Counted from the stretch's first letter, positions 54,505-63,971 are shown. The stretch is 64,000 bases of DNA from Xanthomonas theicola (GCF_014236795.1 NZ_CP049017.1:722001-786000), one strand, 5' to 3'. Numbers and translations are program-made. Notes: generated by a model from the letters alone, not told the origin.

Positions 54505-54578
54505 CGATGGTCTGACACTCGATCGATCAACAGGCCCAATCGACGTGCGCCCTCTCGGGCGCAACGGGAGAGTAGTAC

Positions 54579-55601
54579 GTGTCCGCAAGCAGTTCACCAG
54601 TGGCCGCGGCCGGCCCGCGGGCCGAGCCTTTCATTGCCGCCGATGTCGGCGGCACCCACGTACGTATCGGCCTGGTATCGCGTGGCGACGCCACCGACAG
54701 CGTGCAGACGGTCAAGGTGCTGGACTATCGCAAGTACCGCTGCGCCGATTACCCCGGCCTGACCGAGATCATCGGCGAGTTCCTGTCCGGCGTGCCCGGA
54801 CCGGCGCCCACCCGTGGCGTGATCGCCAGCGCCGGCTATGCGCTGGAAGATGGCCGGGTGATCACCACCAATCTGCCGTGGAGCCTGTCGCCGCCGGAGA
54901 TCCGCGAGCGCCTGGGCATGCAGGCGCTGCACCTGGTCAACGATTTCGAGGCGGTGGCCTATGCGGCCTCGTCGATGGACGCCAGCGAAGTACTGCACCT
55001 GACCGGCCCACGCAAGGCGCAGCGCGGGCCGGCGCTGGTCATCGGCCCCGGCACCGGGCTCGGTGCGGCGGTGTGGATCCCGACCGGCGGCGGCGCGGTC
55101 GTGCTGGCGACCGAGGCCGCCCATGCGGCCCTGCCGGTCGGCAGCGAGCTGGAGATGGCGATGGCGCAGCGGCTGCTGCGCACGCGCAGCTATGTACCGG
55201 TGGAACACCTGCTGTCCGGACCCGGCCTGCTCAACCTGTATAAGGTGCTGTGCGAGTTGCGCGATGCCGTGCCGGTGCATGCCGCTCCCAGCGAGGTCAC
55301 CGCCGCGGCGCTGGCCGGCCGCGATCCGCTGGCGCACGAGGCGCTGTCGGCGTTCTGCGGCCTGCTCGGCAGCGTGGTCGGCGACATGGCGTTGCTGTAC
55401 GGCATCCACAGCGGCATCTACCTGGCCGGCGGTTTTCTGCCGCAGATCGGCGGGTTCCTGGGCGCCAGCAGCTTCGTCGAGCGCTATCTGAACAAGGGCG
55501 CGATGCGCCCGGCCTTGGAACAGATCCCGGTGAAGCTGGTCGAGCATGGCCAGCTCGGGGTGATCGGCGCGGCCAACTGGTTCCTGCAGCAACAGCGCTG
55601 A
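54579..55601 (+). CDS. glk: Glucokinase
   Basis: A 340-residue cytosolic kinase of the bacterial glucokinase (Glk) family, phosphorylating glucose, possibly other hexoses released from glycans. Phosphate-binding motif FIAADVGGTHVRIGLVSRGD at the N terminus, catalytic region HLVNDFEAVAYAASSM, and GPGTGLGAAVWIPTGGGAVV for ATP/sugar binding. Start GTG 54579 follows GGGAGAG. It is divergent from the N-glycan receptor genes and likely co-regulated through the sites at 54125 and 54491. Confidence 0.9.
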   Translation: MSASSSPVAAAGPRAEPFIAADVGGTHVRIGLVSRGDATDSVQTVKVLDYRKYRCADYPGLTEIIGEFLSGVPGPAPTRGVIASAGYALEDGRVITTNLPWSLSPPEIRERLGMQALHLVNDFEAVAYAASSMDASEVLHLTGPRKAQRGPALVIGPGTGLGAAVWIPTGGGAVVLATEAAHAALPVGSELEMAMAQRLLRTRSYVPVEHLLSGPGLLNLYKVLCELRDAVPVHAAPSEVTAAALAGRDPLAHEALSAFCGLLGSVVGDMALLYGIHSGIYLAGGFLPQIGGFLGASSFVERYLNKGAMRPALEQIPVKLVEHGQLGVIGAANWFLQQQR

Positions 55602-55801
55602 CGACGGCCGGCGAAGGCATCCTGCTTGCGATCGCATCGGCCGCATGATGCGCATCCGCCGGCGCGCGCTGCGCCGGAAGGATGGCCGCGCGCCGCCACT
55701 GCGTGGCGCGACCACGCCTTCCGTGCGCTCGTTCCCGGCCGGCGCCGGTACGAACTTGCTGCCAGGTGTCGATCCTGTCCCCGCGTTCGGCCCCGGCGTG
55801 C

Positions 55802-56827
55802 TCAGGCCAGTTCGATGACGATCTTGCCGAATGCGCCGCGATCCAGGTGCTCCAGCGCCGCCGGTAGTTCGGCGCAGGAATAGCGTGCATCGATGGCCGG
55901 CTTGAGTCCGAGCCGGTCGACGGCCACGACCAGATCCTCCAGCGCTCGCCGGTGCCCGACGCCGATGCCATGGACGTCGAGATTCTTCATCATCAGCGGG
56001 CCTGCGGGCGCGGTGATTTCGAAACCTTCCAGCACGCCGATCTGGTGGATGTGTCCGCCGATCGCCGCCGCCTGCACGGCCTTGCCCAGATGCGGCCCGC
56101 CGACGAGTTCGAGGATGTGGTCCGCTCCCTGGTCGTGGGTGATGCGCAGTACCGCCTCCAGCCAATCCTCGGCGCTGCGGTCGATGCCGTGGTCGGCGCC
56201 GAGGCGCCTGGCGCGTTCCAGCTTTTCGGCGCTGCCCGAGACCACGATCGCCCGTGCGCCATGCGCCTTGGCGATCTGCAGGCCGAACAACGCGACCCCG
56301 CCGGTGCCTTCGATCAGCACCGTCTGGCCAGCGCGCAGCTTTCCTTTTTCGACCAGGGCGAACCAGGCGGTGAGGCCGGCGCAGGGCAAGGTGCTGGCCT
56401 GCGCCTCGTCGAGCGAGGCCGGCGCGCGCACGAACCACTCTTCCGGAAAAGCCACGTATTCGGCGAGCACGCCGGGGTGGCTTCCGCCGAGGGAGCGATA
56501 TGCCGGCATGCGTGCGTTGCCGTGCGCAGCGCCGTCGATCCAGCCGGGCCAGAAGGTCGAGATCACCCGGTCGCCGACGGCCAAGCGCGTGGTCCCCGGT
56601 CCGGTGGCTTGCACCGTGCCGGCGAGATCGGAACCAGGGGTGAAAGGGAAGGCGAGGGCCATGCCCATGCCGTTCTCGATCACCAGCCTGTCGCGGTAAT
56701 TGAGCGCGACCGCGGCCACTTTCACCAGCACCTCGCCGAGCCGTGGGGTGGGGATCGTCGCCTCCTTCAGCGTCAGTCGGTCGCGGCCGAGGCCGTCCAT
56801 TTCCCATCGTGTCATCGTCGTGGTCAT
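55802..56827 (-). CDS. MDR-superfamily NAD(P)-dependent dehydrogenase (quinone-oxidoreductase-like)
   Basis: A 341-residue medium-chain dehydrogenase/reductase. The N-terminal GroES-like domain has ALNYRDRLVIENGMG and FPFTPGSDLAGTVQATGPGT. The Rossmann domain has TVLIEGTGGVALFGLQIAKA. The cysteine ligands of structural zinc are absent, which favours the zinc-free quinone/alkenal reductase branch. It is divergent from a LysR regulator with 80 bases between starts, the usual layout for a regulator and its target. The substrate is unknown. Confidence 0.85.
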   Translation of the reverse strand: MTTTMTRWEMDGLGRDRLTLKEATIPTPRLGEVLVKVAAVALNYRDRLVIENGMGMALAFPFTPGSDLAGTVQATGPGTTRLAVGDRVISTFWPGWIDGAAHGNARMPAYRSLGGSHPGVLAEYVAFPEEWFVRAPASLDEAQASTLPCAGLTAWFALVEKGKLRAGQTVLIEGTGGVALFGLQIAKAHGARAIVVSGSAEKLERARRLGADHGIDRSAEDWLEAVLRITHDQGADHILELVGGPHLGKAVQAAAIGGHIHQIGVLEGFEITAPAGPLMMKNLDVHGIGVGHRRALEDLVVAVDRLGLKPAIDARYSCAELPAALEHLDRGAFGKIVIELA

Positions 56828-56907
56828 CGCAGACTCCTGAAAGCGGCTTCGCCGGGATTGGCGATTTTATTGTTGATTTTTAAGCGGTTGTGGCGATATA
56901 AAATCCG

Positions 56908-57840
56908 ATGATTGGTTCTTTGGCGGCGACAATGCGTGGCGCGGCATTGAATGGCGTGGATGTTTTCGTGGCCGCGGTCCAGACCGGCAGCTTCGCCGCG
57001 GCCGCCGAGCGCCTGCACCTCACCCGCTCGGCGGTGGCCAAGACGATCGCGCGGGTCGAAGGACGGCTCGATGTGCGGCTGTTTCACCGCACCACGCGCA
57101 GCCAATCCCTCACCGAGGACGGGCAGATCTACTACGAGCGCTGTGCCCGCGCGCTGGAGGAGTTGCGGGCCGCCGAGCTGGCGCTGGACTCCGGTCGGCG
57201 CGATGCCTCCGGTCGGCTACGGGTGTCGGTGCCGGTGCTGTTCGGGCGCCGCTGCGTCGCGCCGGTCCTGACCCGTCTGGCGGCGCAACACCCCCGGCTC
57301 GAACTCGATCTTTCCTTCTGCGATCACCCGGTGGACCTGATCGAAGACGGTTTCGACCTGGTCATCCGCAATGGCGAGATCGGCAACGGAGCTGGCCTGA
57401 TGGCGCGCGCGATCAGCCTGCAGCGGATGACCGTCTGCGCTGCGCCCGACTATCTTGCCGAGCATGGTCGTCCGGAAACGCTGGAGCAGTTGCTGGCGCA
57501 CCATGCGGTCATCTATGGCCGGGCGGGGCGCACCAAGGCATGGCAGTTTCCGACGGGCAACGGCCAGGTACGGGAACTCACGCCGCCGAGCCGTTTGCGG
57601 CTGGACGACCTGGAGGCGATCGCCGATGCCGCCGAGGCGGGGCATGGCCTGGCCTGGCTGCCCTGCTGGCTGATTCGGGAACGGGTCCGCCAGGGGCAAC
57701 TGGCGGCGCTGCTGGAGACGACGCCGCGCCTAGTGTTCAGGACCCATGCGCTGTGGCCGGCCACGCCGCACATGCCGCTGCGCGTGCGCTTGGCCATCGA
57801 CGCGATCGCGGCGGCGTTGCCGGGAAGCGCCGAACTCTGA
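56908..57840 (+). CDS. LysR-family transcriptional regulator
   Basis: A 310-residue LTTR. The N-terminal HTH (FVAAVQTGSFAAAAERLHLT RSAVAKTIARVEGRLDVRLF, consecutive) is followed by HRTTRSQSLTEDGQIYYERC and a C-terminal substrate-binding domain (LDLSFCDHPVDLIEDGFDLV). Start is at ATG 56908 or, slightly shorter, ATG 56932 (MRGAALNGVD). It probably regulates the divergent MDR dehydrogenase gene. Confidence 0.9.
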   Translation: MIGSLAATMRGAALNGVDVFVAAVQTGSFAAAAERLHLTRSAVAKTIARVEGRLDVRLFHRTTRSQSLTEDGQIYYERCARALEELRAAELALDSGRRDASGRLRVSVPVLFGRRCVAPVLTRLAAQHPRLELDLSFCDHPVDLIEDGFDLVIRNGEIGNGAGLMARAISLQRMTVCAAPDYLAEHGRPETLEQLLAHHAVIYGRAGRTKAWQFPTGNGQVRELTPPSRLRLDDLEAIADAAEAGHGLAWLPCWLIRERVRQGQLAALLETTPRLVFRTHALWPATPHMPLRVRLAIDAIAAALPGSAEL

Positions 57841-58019
57841 AACTGGGGAGCGGCAGCGGCGCTGCCATCGTGGCGCCGATTCGGTACCGCCGCTTCAGCT
57901 CATGCACGGCCTGGACGTGGCCGACGCGGTGACGCGTTCGCAGGCGACCTCGCCATTTCCGCACCCGGCACGGCCGCCGGTACCGCCATCGCCATCGGTT
58001 CGAGCCGATGTACCCGGGA

Positions 58020-58751
58020 TCACAGGTCGCCGTACTGTGCTTGCAGCGCCGCGATCGCCGCCAGGCCCGCGGTTTCGGTGCGCAGGATGCGCGGACCCAG
58101 GCGCAGGCCGGCGAAGCCGGCCGCGTGCAGGACGGCGCGATCGCGCGGCGACCAGCCGCCCTCCGGACCGATCGCGATCGTCGCGGTGTCGCCGGGGATG
58201 TCCAGCGTGCGCAACCGATGTTCGCCCTGCGGGTCGAGGGCGAGCTTGAGTTGCGAGGCGCCGGCGGCGCATGCGGCCTCGGCCAGCGCCAGCGGCGCGG
58301 CCAGGCCGGGCACGCGCGCACGGCCGCACTGCTCGCACGCCGCGGCGACGACGCTGCGCCAGTGCGCCACGCGCTTGTTCATGCGTGACGCATCCAGCTT
58401 CACCTCGCTGCGCTCGGCCCACACCGGCACGATCGCGGCCACGCCCAGCTCGGTCGCCTTCTGCAGGATCAGGTCCATCTTCTCGCCGCGCGCAATCCCT
58501 TGCAGCAGCGTGATCGCCAGCGGCGATTCGTTGCCCGCCGGCCGCGCCGCACCGATCCGCACGCTGGCGCCGTGCTTGCCGGCCTGCAGCAGCTCGGCGT
58601 CGTAGTCGCAGCCGTCGCCGTTGAACAGCACGCAGCGGTCGCCCTCGCGCAGCCGCAGCACGCGCAGCAGATGTCCGGCGACGTCCGCGGGCAGGACCAC
58701 GTCGCTGCCGCTGCGCAGCGCGGCGGCGACGTGGCAGCGGGTCAGGCGCAT
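58020..58751 (-). CDS. rsmE: 16S rRNA m3U1498 methyltransferase RsmE
   Basis: A 243-residue SPOUT-class methyltransferase. The PUA-like N-terminal part has VLPADVAGHLLRVLRLREGD. The C-terminal knot region has LLQGIARGEKMDLILQKATE LGVAAIVPVWAERSEVKL (consecutive), the signature IAIGPEGGWSPRDRAVLHAA, and LRLGPRILRTETAGLAAIAA. Length matches RsmE proteins. The start overlaps the end of bioA by 10 bases, so both lie in one minus-strand unit. Confidence 0.95.
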   Translation of the reverse strand: MRLTRCHVAAALRSGSDVVLPADVAGHLLRVLRLREGDRCVLFNGDGCDYDAELLQAGKHGASVRIGAARPAGNESPLAITLLQGIARGEKMDLILQKATELGVAAIVPVWAERSEVKLDASRMNKRVAHWRSVVAAACEQCGRARVPGLAAPLALAEAACAAGASQLKLALDPQGEHRLRTLDIPGDTATIAIGPEGGWSPRDRAVLHAAGFAGLRLGPRILRTETAGLAAIAALQAQYGDL

Positions 58752-60133
58752 GCCACGGCCTCGTCGATCGCGGCAAGCGTGGTCTCGGCGAGCAGCGCCA
58801 GCTGCGCATCGTCCACGCAGTACGGCGGCATCCAGTACAGCACGTCGCCCAGCGGACGCAGCACCACGCCGCGCTGCAGCGCCGCGCGATAGGCATGCAG
58901 GCCCACCCGCGCGGACGCGGCGAACGGGGTGCGCTTGTCGCCGTCGCGGGTCAGTTCGAACGCGACCACCATCCCGGCCTGGCGCACGTCGGCCACGTGC
59001 GGGTGGTCGTTGAACGGCGCCGCCAGCGCGCGCATGGTCTCGGCGGTGCCGCGGTTGCGCGCGACCACGTCGTCCTGCTGGAAGATGCGCAGGCTGGCCA
59101 GCGCCGCGGCGCAGGCCAGCGGATTGCCGGTATAGCTGTGCGAGTGCAGGAAGGCGCGCTCGCGGCTGTCGTCGAGGAAGGCGTCATATAAGTGTTGCGT
59201 GGCCAGCACTGCCGACAGCGGCAGGAAGCCGCCGGTCAGGCCCTTGGACAGGCACAACAGGTCCGGCATCACCCCGGCCTGTTCGCAGGCGAACAGGGTG
59301 CCGGTGCGGCCGAAGCCGGTGGCGATCTCGTCGGCGATCAGGAACGCGCCGTTGGCGTCGCACAGTTCGCGCGCGCGGCGCAGGTAGGCCGGGTCGTGCA
59401 TGCGCATGCCGCCGGCGCACTGCAGGCGCGGTTCCAGGATCACCGCGCAGATATCGCCCGGATGGCGGTCGAACAGGTCGGCCAGCGCATCGGCGGCGGC
59501 ATCGGCGCGCTGCCGCGCGGTCTGCCCCGGCGCGGCCAGGTAGGCATCGGGCGAGGGCGCGAACAGCGCCTCGGCCAGCAGCGGCGCGTACACCCGCCGG
59601 TACAACGGGATGTCGCCGACCGCCAGCGCGCCGATGGTCTCGCCGTGGTAGCCGTTCTCCAGCGCCACGAAACGGGTGCGGCGGGTCTGGCCGCGGTTGT
59701 GGAAATAGTGGAACGCCATCTTCAGCGCCACCTCGACCCCGGCCGAGCCATTGTCGGCGTAGAACACCTTGGCCAGCGGCGCGCGCCCGTCCTGGCGCGG
59801 CGCCAGCGCCAGCAGCTGTTCGGCCAGTTCCACCGCCGGCGCGTGGCTGAAACCGGCCAGCATGACCTGCTCCAGCTGCGTGGCCTGTGCGGCGATGGCC
59901 GCGGCGATGCGCGGCTCGCTGTGGCCGAACAGATTGGTCCACCAGCTGCTCACCGCATCCAGGTAGCGGTTGCCCTCGTGATCGATCAGCCAGGCGCCTT
60001 CGCCGCGGGCGATCGGCAGCAGCGGCAGGGTGTCCGGGTGCTCGCGCATCTGCGTGCAGGGGTGCCAGAGTACGGCCAGGTCGCGTTGCCGCCACGCGTC
60101 GGCCGTCTGTGATGCGGTCAGGTCTGTTAGCAT
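58742..60133 (-). CDS. bioA: Adenosylmethionine-8-amino-7-oxononanoate aminotransferase BioA
   Basis: A 463-residue PLP-dependent class III aminotransferase, converting KAPA to DAPA in biotin synthesis with SAM as amino donor. Diagnostic motifs: LWHPCTQMREHPDTLPLLPI, DAVSSWWTNLFGHSEPRIAA, GFSHAPAVELAEQLL, FLIADEIATGFGRTGTLFAC with the PLP Asp, and the Schiff-base Lys in LCLSKGLTGGFLPLSAVLAT. Full family length. Divergent from nudE. Confidence 0.95.
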   Translation of the reverse strand: MLTDLTASQTADAWRQRDLAVLWHPCTQMREHPDTLPLLPIARGEGAWLIDHEGNRYLDAVSSWWTNLFGHSEPRIAAAIAAQATQLEQVMLAGFSHAPAVELAEQLLALAPRQDGRAPLAKVFYADNGSAGVEVALKMAFHYFHNRGQTRRTRFVALENGYHGETIGALAVGDIPLYRRVYAPLLAEALFAPSPDAYLAAPGQTARQRADAAADALADLFDRHPGDICAVILEPRLQCAGGMRMHDPAYLRRARELCDANGAFLIADEIATGFGRTGTLFACEQAGVMPDLLCLSKGLTGGFLPLSAVLATQHLYDAFLDDSRERAFLHSHSYTGNPLACAAALASLRIFQQDDVVARNRGTAETMRALAAPFNDHPHVADVRQAGMVVAFELTRDGDKRTPFAASARVGLHAYRAALQRGVVLRPLGDVLYWMPPYCVDDAQLALLAETTLAAIDEAVACA

Positions 60134-60207
60134 TTCCAGCCCATGAACAGGTTCTTCGCTCCGGGCATTCTATCGGCCGACGCCGCGCCGCGCCGCGGGG
60201 GGCCGGC

Positions 60208-60762
60208 GTGAGCCGCCCGCTGCCGGTCATCCATGCGCTGCGCGAGCGCAGCGAGTCGGCCATGGAGCGCAAGGTCGAGGAGCTGGACCTGGAATTCAGC
60301 AACGGCGAGCGGCGCGTGTTCCACCGGCTCAAGGCCCCCGGCCACGGCGCGGTGGTGGTGGTGCCGATGCTCGATGCGCAGACCGTGCTGCTGGTGCGCG
60401 AGTACGCCGCCGGCGTGCACCGCTACGAACTGGGCCTGGTCAAGGGCCGGATCGACGCCGACGAGACCCCGCTGCAGGCGGCCGACCGCGAGCTCAAGGA
60501 AGAGGCGGGCTATGGCGCACGGCAGCTGCGCGTGCTGCGCGCGATGACCCTGGCGCCCACCTACATGAGCCACCAGTCGTGGCTGGTGTTGGCGCAAGAT
60601 CTGTATCCCGAAAAACTGGCCGGCGACGAGCCGGAGGAACTTGAAGTGGTGCCCTGGAATCTGGCTGCGCTGGATCAGCTGATGTTGCGTGAGGATTTTT
60701 CCGAAGGACGTTCGCTGGCGGCGCTGTTCATTGCCCGCGAATGGATGGGTCGTGCTGGATGA
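60208..60762 (+). CDS. nudE: ADP compounds hydrolase NudE
   Basis: A 184-residue Nudix hydrolase acting on ADP-ribose, Ap3A and NADH-type compounds. The Nudix box is GRIDADETPLQAADRELKEE AGY, with REx2EE read as RELKEEAG. Start is GTG 60208 (SRPLPVIHALRERSESAMER), after a G-rich ribosome site; the length then matches E. coli NudE (about 186). The stop overlaps the cysQ start (ATGA), the same nudE-cysQ order found in many gamma-proteobacteria. Confidence 0.92.
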   Translation: MSRPLPVIHALRERSESAMERKVEELDLEFSNGERRVFHRLKAPGHGAVVVVPMLDAQTVLLVREYAAGVHRYELGLVKGRIDADETPLQAADRELKEEAGYGARQLRVLRAMTLAPTYMSHQSWLVLAQDLYPEKLAGDEPEELEVVPWNLAALDQLMLREDFSEGRSLAALFIAREWMGRAG

Positions 60763-61559
60763 TCCGCATCACTGCAGACCTGCGTGAAACCGCCATCGCC
60801 ATCGCCATCGACGCCGCTGCGGCGATCATGGCGGTCTACGCCACCGGCTTCGAGGTCGCGCTCAAGGCCGATGCCAGCCCGCTGACCCAGGCCGACCTGG
60901 CCGCGCACCGGATCATCGTCGAGGGCCTGGAGCGGCTGACCCCGGACCTGCCGGTGCTGTCCGAGGAGTCGGCGCAGATCCCGTGGGACGTGCGCGAACG
61001 CTGGACCAGCTACTGGCTGGTGGATCCGCTCGACGGCACCCGCGAATTCGTCGAGCGCAATGGTGAGTTCAGCGTCAACATCGCGCTGATCCACCACGGC
61101 GCGCCGGTGTTCGGCGTGGTCCAGGCGCCGGTCGACGGCCGCCTCTGGCACGCGGTGCGCGGCGGGCAGGCGTATCGCCGCGACGGTTCCCGCGACACCG
61201 CGCTGAACACGCGGCGGCCGGCCGCCGCGCCGCTGCGGGTGGCGGCCAGCCGCTCGCACCGCGACCCGCGCACCGATGCGCTGCTGCTGCGCATGGGCGA
61301 GACCGAGGTGGTCGCACAAGGCTCGTCGCTGAAGTTCTGTCGCATCGCCGACGGCGCGCTGGACGTGTACCCGCGCTTCGGCCCGACCTCCGAATGGGAC
61401 ACCGCGGCCGGCCAGTGCGTGCTGCAGGCCGCCGGCGGCGCGCTGCTCGCCGCCGCCACCGGCAAGCCGTTCCGCTACAACCGGCGACAATCGCTGCTCA
61501 ACGGCGACTTCCTGGCGCTGGGCGATCCGGCGCTGCCGTGGCGCAGCTGGCTCGGCTGA
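60759..61559 (+). CDS. cysQ: 3'(2'),5'-bisphosphate nucleotidase CysQ
   Basis: A 266-residue inositol-monophosphatase-fold phosphatase that converts PAP to AMP, clearing the by-product of sulfate assimilation. Motifs: KADASPLTQADLAAHRII, VLSEESAQIPWDVRERWTSY WLVDPLDGTREFVERNGEFS (consecutive; metal-binding DPLDGT), and GPTSEWDTAAGQCVLQAAGG at the second metal site. Start ATG 60759 overlaps the nudE stop, implying coupled translation. Confidence 0.94.
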   Translation: MIRITADLRETAIAIAIDAAAAIMAVYATGFEVALKADASPLTQADLAAHRIIVEGLERLTPDLPVLSEESAQIPWDVRERWTSYWLVDPLDGTREFVERNGEFSVNIALIHHGAPVFGVVQAPVDGRLWHAVRGGQAYRRDGSRDTALNTRRPAAAPLRVAASRSHRDPRTDALLLRMGETEVVAQGSSLKFCRIADGALDVYPRFGPTSEWDTAAGQCVLQAAGGALLAAATGKPFRYNRRQSLLNGDFLALGDPALPWRSWLG

Positions 61560-61644
61560 GCCGCGCCGCGCCGCCGCCGGCCGTGCGGCGGCTCTGCCAA
61601 ACTGGGTGCAGGCGGCGCCGTTGCCGTCGCATCGGAACCTTTCC

Positions 61645-62466
61645 GTGACCGCAGCCCGCTACGACCTTCCCGCCCTGCTCGCGATCATGGCGCGCCTGCG
61701 CGATCCCGCGCAAGGCTGCCCTTGGGACCTGGAGCAGGACTTCGCCAGCATCGCCGCCTATACCATCGAAGAAGCGTACGAGGTGGCCGATGCGGTCGAC
61801 CGCCAGGACCTGGCCGAACTGAAGGACGAGCTCGGCGACCTGCTGCTGCAAGTGGTGTTCCATGCGCAGATGGCGCGCGAGCGGGCGGCATTCGGGTTCG
61901 ACGACGTGGTGGCGGCGATCTGCGACAAGATGGTGCGCCGGCATCCGCATGTGTTCGGCGACAGCCAGGTCGGCGACGCCGCGCAGCAGACGCTGAACTG
62001 GGAGCAGATCAAGCGCGACGAGCGTTCGGCGGCGGGCAAGACCGACAGCTCGGTGCTTGCCGGGATCGCGCGCGGCCTGCCGGAATGGCAGCGCGCGAGC
62101 AAGCTGCAGGCGCGCGCGGCGCGGGTCGGCTTCGACTGGCCCGGGCCGGGCCCGGTGTTGGACAAGCTGCAGGAGGAACTGCAGGAAGTGCGGATGGAGA
62201 TCGAGCGCGGCGTGGTGCAGGACAACCATGCGCGGTTGCAGGACGAGCTCGGCGATCTGCTGTTCGTCTGCGTCAACCTCGCGCGCCATGCCCAGGTCGA
62301 TGTCGGCGCCGCGTTGCGTCACGCCAACCTGAAGTTCGAGCGCCGCTTCCGCGCCATGGAGCAGCTGGCGCAGCAGGACGGTGATGCGCTGCAGGAATTG
62401 TCGCTGCAGCAGCAGGAAGCGTACTGGCAGCGGGTCAAGCGCGAGGAATCCGGCGCGGCAGGGTGA
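61645..62466 (+). CDS. mazG: Nucleoside triphosphate pyrophosphohydrolase MazG
   Basis: A 273-residue all-alpha NTP pyrophosphatase removing aberrant NTPs. Two MazG domains: the first with CPWDLEQDFASIAAYTIEEA YEVADAVD and ELKDELGDLLLQVVFHAQMA (ExxE-12-28-ExxD metal motif), the second with KLQEELQEVRMEIE and LQDELGDLLFVCVNLARHAQ. Start GTG 61645 follows CGGAAC; the reading frame is open further upstream but homology starts here. Confidence 0.94.
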   Translation: MTAARYDLPALLAIMARLRDPAQGCPWDLEQDFASIAAYTIEEAYEVADAVDRQDLAELKDELGDLLLQVVFHAQMARERAAFGFDDVVAAICDKMVRRHPHVFGDSQVGDAAQQTLNWEQIKRDERSAAGKTDSSVLAGIARGLPEWQRASKLQARAARVGFDWPGPGPVLDKLQEELQEVRMEIERGVVQDNHARLQDELGDLLFVCVNLARHAQVDVGAALRHANLKFERRFRAMEQLAQQDGDALQELSLQQQEAYWQRVKREESGAAG

Positions 62467-62563
62467 CGGCGTCGCCGGCATTCGTCGTGAGCGCGGCCGC
62501 CGCCGCCCCATCCCACGCTCGCTATACTCGGGACATCGACTTCCTGGTGAATGGAGCAACCCG

Positions 62564-63532
62564 ATGCAGCCGACCTATTTCCTCGCGCTGGTGATCCTGG
62601 TCGCCGGCGTGATCGTGCTGTTCAAGACCGTGCGCATGGTGCCGCAGGGATTCCAGTGGACGCTGGAGCGCTTCGGCCGCTACACCCATACCCTGTCGCC
62701 CGGCCTGCACTTCCTGATCCCGGTGGTCTACGGCGTGGGACGCAGGGTCAACATGATGGAGCAGGTGCTGGACGTGCCCAGCCAGGACGTGATCACCAAG
62801 GACAACGCGGTGGTGCGCGTGGACGGGGTGGTGTTCTTCCAGGTGCTGGACGCGGCCAAGGCCGCCTATGAAGTGTCGAACCTGGAGATCGCCACGATCG
62901 CGCTGGTGCAGACCAACATCCGGACCGTGATCGGTTCGATGGACCTGGACGAATCGCTGAGCCAGCGCGAGACGATCAACGCGCAGCTGCTCAGCGTGGT
63001 CGACCATGCGACCAATCCGTGGGGCATCAAGGTCACCCGCATCGAGATCCGCGACATCCAGCCGCCGCGCGACCTGATCGATTCGATGGCGCGGCAGATG
63101 AAGGCCGAGCGCGAGAAGCGCGCGCAGATCCTCGAGGCGGAGGGTTCGCGGCAGTCGGAGATCCTGCGCGCCGAGGGCGAGAAGCAGGCCGCGGTGCTGG
63201 AGGCCGAAGGGCGCAAGGAAGCCGCGTTCCGCGACGCCGAGGCGCGTGAGCGCCTGGCCGAAGCCGAGGCGCGCGCCACCGCGATGGTGTCCAAGGCCAT
63301 CGCCGAGGGCGACGTGCAGGCGATCAACTACTTCATCGCGCAGAAATACGTGGAGGCGTTCAAGGAACTGGCCACCGCGCCGAACCAGAAGTTCGTGCTG
63401 ATGCCGATGGAGTCCAGCGGCATCATCGGCTCGATCGCCGGCATCGGCGAACTGGCGCGCGAGGCGCTGGCCAAGCAGCAGCCCGCGCCGTCGGCGGTGC
63501 CGCGCGGCATGCCGCCGCGCAGCGGAGCCTGA
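62564..63532 (+). CDS. SPFH/Band 7 membrane protein, QmcA-like (stomatin family)
   Basis: A 322-residue inner-membrane protein: N-terminal anchor TYFLALVILVAGVIVLFKTV, SPFH domain (VPQGFQWTLERFGRYTHTLS PGLHFLIPVVYGVGRRVNMM, consecutive), a coiled-coil of Glu/Ala-rich repeats (ILEAEGSRQSEILRAEGEKQ AAVLEAEGRK, consecutive) and a conserved C-terminal MPMESSGIIGSIAGIGEL. The family organises membrane microdomains and partners with NfeD proteins, encoded directly downstream (3 bases). TATACT at 62523-62528 may be the -10 box. Confidence 0.92.
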   Translation: MQPTYFLALVILVAGVIVLFKTVRMVPQGFQWTLERFGRYTHTLSPGLHFLIPVVYGVGRRVNMMEQVLDVPSQDVITKDNAVVRVDGVVFFQVLDAAKAAYEVSNLEIATIALVQTNIRTVIGSMDLDESLSQRETINAQLLSVVDHATNPWGIKVTRIEIRDIQPPRDLIDSMARQMKAEREKRAQILEAEGSRQSEILRAEGEKQAAVLEAEGRKEAAFRDAEARERLAEAEARATAMVSKAIAEGDVQAINYFIAQKYVEAFKELATAPNQKFVLMPMESSGIIGSIAGIGELAREALAKQQPAPSAVPRGMPPRSGA

Positions 63533-63535
63533 ACC

Positions 63536-63967
63536 ATGCGCCTGGAGGTGGTGGCGTGGGGCGCGCTGACCTTGCTGCTGTTCGCGGCCGAAGCGCTGGC
63601 GCCGGGCGCGTTCATGCTGTGGATGGGCTTCGCCGCCGCGGCGGTGTTGGTCGCCGTGCTGGTGGTGGCGGACATCCCGCTGCTGCTGCAGATCGCGGCG
63701 TTCGTGGTGCTCAGCTTCGTCTCGATCCAAGTATACCGCGCCTGGTTCCGCGGCCGCGACCGGGTCAGCGACCGGCCGCTGCTCAACCGCCGTGCCGAGC
63801 AACTGATCGGCCGGGTGGTGACCCTGGACCAGTCGATCCAGGCCGGCCGCGGCCGCGCCAAAGTGGACGATGCGTTCTGGGTGGTCGGCGGTCCCGACCT
63901 GCCGGCCGGCAGTGCCGTGCGCATCGTCGGCGTCGATGGCATGACCCTGCTGGTGCAGGCCGAGTGA
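63536..63967 (+). CDS. NfeD-family membrane protein
   Basis: A 143-residue protein with three hydrophobic segments (LTLLLFAAEALAPGAFMLWM, AAAAVLVAVLVVADIPLLLQ, IAAFVVLSFVSIQVYRAWF) and a C-terminal OB-fold domain (LIGRVVTLDQSIQAGRGRAK, VRIVGVDGMTLLVQAE). NfeD proteins pair with SPFH proteins such as the one upstream. ATG 63536 is 3 bases after that stop, so the two form a coupled operon. Confidence 0.93.
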   Translation: MRLEVVAWGALTLLLFAAEALAPGAFMLWMGFAAAAVLVAVLVVADIPLLLQIAAFVVLSFVSIQVYRAWFRGRDRVSDRPLLNRRAEQLIGRVVTLDQSIQAGRGRAKVDDAFWVVGGPDLPAGSAVRIVGVDGMTLLVQAE

Positions 63968-63971
63968 GACG

